Below, in pieces: positions 60,246 through 64,000 of a stretch of DNA of 64,000 nt. Made by a program: the position numbers and the translations under genes. Under the pieces are notes generated by a model, which saw only the letters and a list, made by a program, of their open reading frames with translations, was not told the origin of the DNA and did not search any database. Position 1 is the first letter of the stretch, and the number at the start of each line of letters is the position of its first letter. Origin of the DNA: Zonotrichia leucophrys gambelii (lineage: Eukaryota; Chordata; Aves; Passeriformes; Passerellidae); NCBI RefSeq assembly GCF_028769735.1, contig NC_088171.1, positions 73,363,216-73,427,215 on the forward strand. The letters are read 5' to 3'.

Positions 60246-62077
60246 TGTAAATGTACACACATTATACCCAAGAAAGATACCAGATAAAGTACAGCTCTTG
60301 AAGAAGCTGGGACTGAGGGTCTAGCCTTCATTACAAGTTTGCTTAATTGCTTTCACATGTTTGGTGGACAAAAAGATGTGACATATAAAGATATCTCTCC
60401 ACTCCATGTGTTTTTCTGGACAATATTTTAGTGGTGTTAAAATTTTCAGAAATTAAAGCATAGAAGATGTCTGATGTCTCCATTACTTTGAACGAGGTCC
60501 TTGAAAAGAGACCAAAGAGTGAAGAAATGCACTGGAAAATAGAGATGGTCAGGGACCTCCTGACAGGTCATGGGTCAGCCCCTGTAGGGGGTTTGCTCAC
60601 ACGCCTCTCAGCAGGGTGAAGAGCAGCATGGGGACTGCATGGATCCCACAGCAATTAGATGGAATGCATATAAATACAGAGATGGATTTTGTAGTGGAGA
60701 AGTGTCTGTAGAATTAAAAAAATACAGCACTAAGGATTCCATAAGAACTGTCACTATGTGATTAGATAGCAAGGTGAATGGTAACTTAGTTAAGGAGATT
60801 TCAAGCTCCACTTCTTAAAGAACAGCGATTAGACGTGAATTCTACCCTCTTTGGGTTTTTATTCTGTTTTCATTTGGTTTTGTTCAGTTTGGTCCAGTTT
60901 TTGTTTAGTTTTAGTAGTGTGTTTTTCCAATTCTCTTGGCTTTAAACAAAAAAACCCCAACATTTTTACTGTAGTGTTTTGTTACAGGCTTAAATATTAA
61001 TTAAACAAATATAAAGATACATCATGCCTTTTAAAAATAAACACTTAGTTCTTACTTGAGAAGTACTCCCCAATATTTTAATTAAGAGTTCTTGTATTTC
61101 AAAGTTTTGGATATTTGAAAATTCTCCACTGAACTGAGATATTATTTAATATTTTATTCCAGGCAAGTACCTTACAAGATATTTTAACCCTATATCACAT
61201 TTTCTTATGGCATAGACTACATTCCCCTGATTTGCCATTAGGTCTCATAGATACAGTGGAGAGTAAGGAACTTTTGTATTCATGGTAATTATGAATGTTT
61301 CTGAATTTTAATCTATTTTTTAGCATAATATATTTTTAATAAATGCATGATTAATATTGGATGCCATCTGAATATCAAATTCAACATAAGGAAATTGGAG
61401 AAATACTTTTTACTTATGGTAAAAATGTCTTTAGGCATTGAAAAAATATATTTTGTGAGGTGACTCTTTGAGAATAATTACTTTGTCTCACTCTTACCCC
61501 TTGAAGAAAATAAATCATCTGATTGTGCTCATTATTATAAAGCATGCAGTAACTATCACCATGAACTGATTAATTGTTTTTTATTATTAAAACTCTGGAA
61601 ATAACACCTTCATATTGCCTCATTTGATTTTGAGAAGTACAGAGGGAAAAAAACCCAACAGAATGACAAAAAGTCTCCCCAAACACCAACGACTCCACCA
61701 ATCTACTTTCATCCACATATCCTGAATCAACCAGGGAGAAAAAGGGCACATAGGAAAATATGCACAGCCTTTCCATGGGCAGAAATCTCATCATGTCCCT
61801 CTCCCCGGAAAGGTCAGAAAATAATGAGATCTGCACAGTCCCTTAAAGCTGGCCTGGGTCCAGAATCAAGGGAAAGGAGTGCACAAGCAAACACTGAAAG
61901 GATTTGAACTCGGAACGGTCCCTTGATTATAAATGTGAAAATGTTGTGCAAAATGGGAAACCCTTTTTTGTCATCATGCAGAGTTTCATGCTGATGCTAC
62001 AGTTCTGCTTCTAGAGTTTGATCTGGCCAAGTTTTTCAAATCATCTTTTACCTCTCTATCAATCCTTTTCCTCTTAG
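60246..62077. other. No gene recognised
   Basis: AT-rich, with a small GC-richer patch at 60545-60655 and a G/T-rich patch at 60848-60930. The frame 61570-61836 on the minus strand has no splice context. Confidence 0.55.
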
Positions 62078-62268
62078 GAGTGAACTTGGCAATGCTTGTC
62101 AGGAGTGGCTGCAGCTGCATTTGACACAATTGTGCAGCACGCAGGGGAGCCGCTGGCAGAGTGGGCAGCTGGAGCCCTGTGCCAAAGTCCAGCTCAGGAT
62201 GGCCTCAAGTGATATCACAGAAGATGGGAAGGGCTCTAAAGAGACACTGAGTCCCAGTTTATGCATCT
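62078..62268 (+). CDS. Isolated exon-like segment (tentative)
   Basis: A strong acceptor (ctctatcaatccttttcctcttag) precedes a 191-bp segment that is richer in G and C than its surroundings. One frame is open (taking two bases from an upstream exon): SELGNACQEWLQLHL, TQLCSTQGSRWQSGQ, LEPCAKVQLRMAS and SDITEDGKGSKETLS. The best donor is gtgaaa at 62269. The frame continues open to TAG at about 62370, but the later part is Phe/Leu/Ser-rich and looks non-coding. No phase-compatible partner exon was found. It could be an exon of the next gene, a retained pseudo-exon or chance. Confidence 0.25.
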
Positions 62269-64000
62269 GTGAAACAGCTTCTATTTTAAAAATAACCTTA
62301 GAATTGTCTTTTCTTGACCTTTCTTTCACTTTCTCTTTCTGTTCCCTCTTGCATCTTTTATTATCTTTTTAGAACATTTTTTCCCCAACAATGCACTTTT
62401 CCCAGCCAATTGAGGTCATAATTTCTAACTTGTTTTGGTTTGTTTTCTGCTTTAGGACATAGCAATTAGGCCTGTGCATTGTGTGTTCAGATATAAAAGA
62501 AAGGGTATATATACTCTAAAAGGCTGGCAAAGCATTTAATTAAAAAACATGAAATCAGCATGTGGAATTTCATTTAGGGAAATCCCACAGATACTCCTCT
62601 TGCTACCTGATATCATTTTGGTGCAACAGGACGCAGGGATATCCTGCTAGCTGAATTGTTCTGTAGTGCTGATCTCTGCTAATAAACAAAACTGCTGCAG
62701 AAAACTCCTTTTTGCCTTAGACAGCCAAGGTACACAGTTCTATCACAGAGAACTGCTTGTGCAATTTTGTTTTATTATAGCACTCACAATGCCTTGTCAG
62801 AAAACCCTTTACAGTTCACAATAGAAGTAATGGGATATTGTTGAGACCAACTGTAATCAAGAAATGCTTCTCCACTTTCCACCATTTGTTAAGCACTTAT
62901 ATCTGCTTTTTTGGAAGCAGTGCTTCAGAAATGTACTCTGTGCTTTGCTATTTAAACCTTTACTTTCAGGATGGACAAACCAAACTACAGATTTGTGAAA
63001 GTGCATGAGTTTTACAGGTTTCAATAAGATAAATCTTGCAAAATAAAATAGATATAATACATCTAGGAAGGAAATAAAAAAAAAACTGAATAAATAAAAA
63101 TGACACTTAAACAAAGCATTCTGGAAATGGCTGGAAAAAAAAAAGAAAAATCATGGTACAGACCTGAAATGAAAAGACTTAAGGATTCATGACCACAGCA
63201 TTTAATTATTTAAAGGCATCAATGATAAGGAAAGTGAGAGTGACTCACTGAAGATATAGGGGAATTTCAAAGCATAAGACAAAATGTAAAATGAAAACAA
63301 AAAGTAGTAATTTCTGCAGCAAACAAGCACACGGTTCAGTGCAAGTTAAATACGAGTACCAATATGATTTTACTTGGACAACTTTTAAATAAATTTCCCT
63401 ATACGTCTTCTACAAAAAGGTAAAATTAAGTCTAAAATAAAGTAAAATAGTTCAAATAAGTTTGTTTGCAATATAAAAATAGATGCATTAAGAAGTTGTC
63501 CCAATTTATCCTGTGAGCAATAATTAATATTTCAAGGAATGAGTCTGATTTTGTATGCAGTCTCCAGACAAAATTTTTGCTACTTTTAAATTCACCTATA
63601 AACAATAAAAGTTCTCTTCTGTGATATTTTTGCCTATGCATATTTTAATTAGATATTTGGTTGTTAATACATTTTCTTTTATTTTATAAAAAATACTGTA
63701 TTTTTTAAAATATTTTATTTTATAAAAAATACTGACTGTAACATCTGAAAATTTTCCTTCAATTTATTTGAAGAGTAATAAAGCACTTCATCTATTTGGT
63801 ACCTAAGCTGTGATTATGACTTCATGCAAATTCTGTAATTCACCTGCTTGTTTTGCTGCTCATTCCAGTCTGCATTGTCCTGTGTAGCCAGTATCATGAG
63901 GTATTGAAAGTAAGTATTGAAAAATACTTGATATTGAAAATTCTTTAATACATTTAGTCTCACAAATTCATGCTGTTACATGTCCCTCAGATTTGTAGAA
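62269..64000. other. No gene recognised; includes a short direct repeat
   Basis: AT-rich unique sequence. A 22-bp direct repeat (TTTTATTTTATAAAAAATAC plus TG) lies at 63677-63698 and 63713-63734. Open frames at 62857-63114 and 63432-63641 (minus) are Phe/Lys-rich chance frames. Confidence 0.55.

Overview
This window is AT-rich vertebrate nuclear DNA, almost certainly from a bird and probably a passerine. The evidence is the repeats: many 5'-truncated CR1 LINE fragments with the avian 3' tail (reiterated ATTCTATG-type octamers), and several endogenous-retrovirus LTRs of avian type with TATA, CCAAT and AATAAA boxes. The family assignments come from recognition by eye, not a repeat search. There are no bacterial-style genes, operons, tRNA or rRNA genes, or CRISPR arrays. 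Nearly all open frames longer than 60 codons are chance frames or lie on repeats.

The main result is a candidate set of five plus-strand exons that join in one reading frame: 12180-12262, 15038-15114, 23172-23360, 31048-31079 and 32106-32167 (stop). They are followed by a short 3' untranslated region with an ATTAAA signal at 32346. Every junction restores a codon and the chain reads 146 residues to a stop, so I interpret it as the 3' end of a gene with long introns that enters from the left. I do not recognise the protein. The first three exons are better supported than the last two, and all need a homology or RNA check.

Layout. 0-12 kb: a GGAA-based tandem repeat, CR1 relics, two probable antisense LTRs (6.4-7.0 and 9.4-10.2 kb, the second CpG-rich), otherwise AT-rich unique sequence. 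12-32 kb: the putative gene, whose introns carry CR1 copies, a degraded antisense retroviral element (20.8-22.7 kb) and a TTCTA microsatellite at a CR1 tail. 32-64 kb: mostly gene-free, with four further LTRs (33.9, 37.6, 48.3 and 51.7 kb), a quadruplex-prone tract (40.8 kb), an old CR1 relic (46.5-47.9 kb), a long G/T-rich tract (49.5 kb), a 12-bp-stem hairpin (52.6 kb) and one isolated exon-like segment (62.1 kb).

Within and upstream of the putative gene, all LTR-like copies lie antisense to it; sense copies occur only beyond its end. This fits the known bias against sense LTRs, whose poly(A) signals would cut transcription short.
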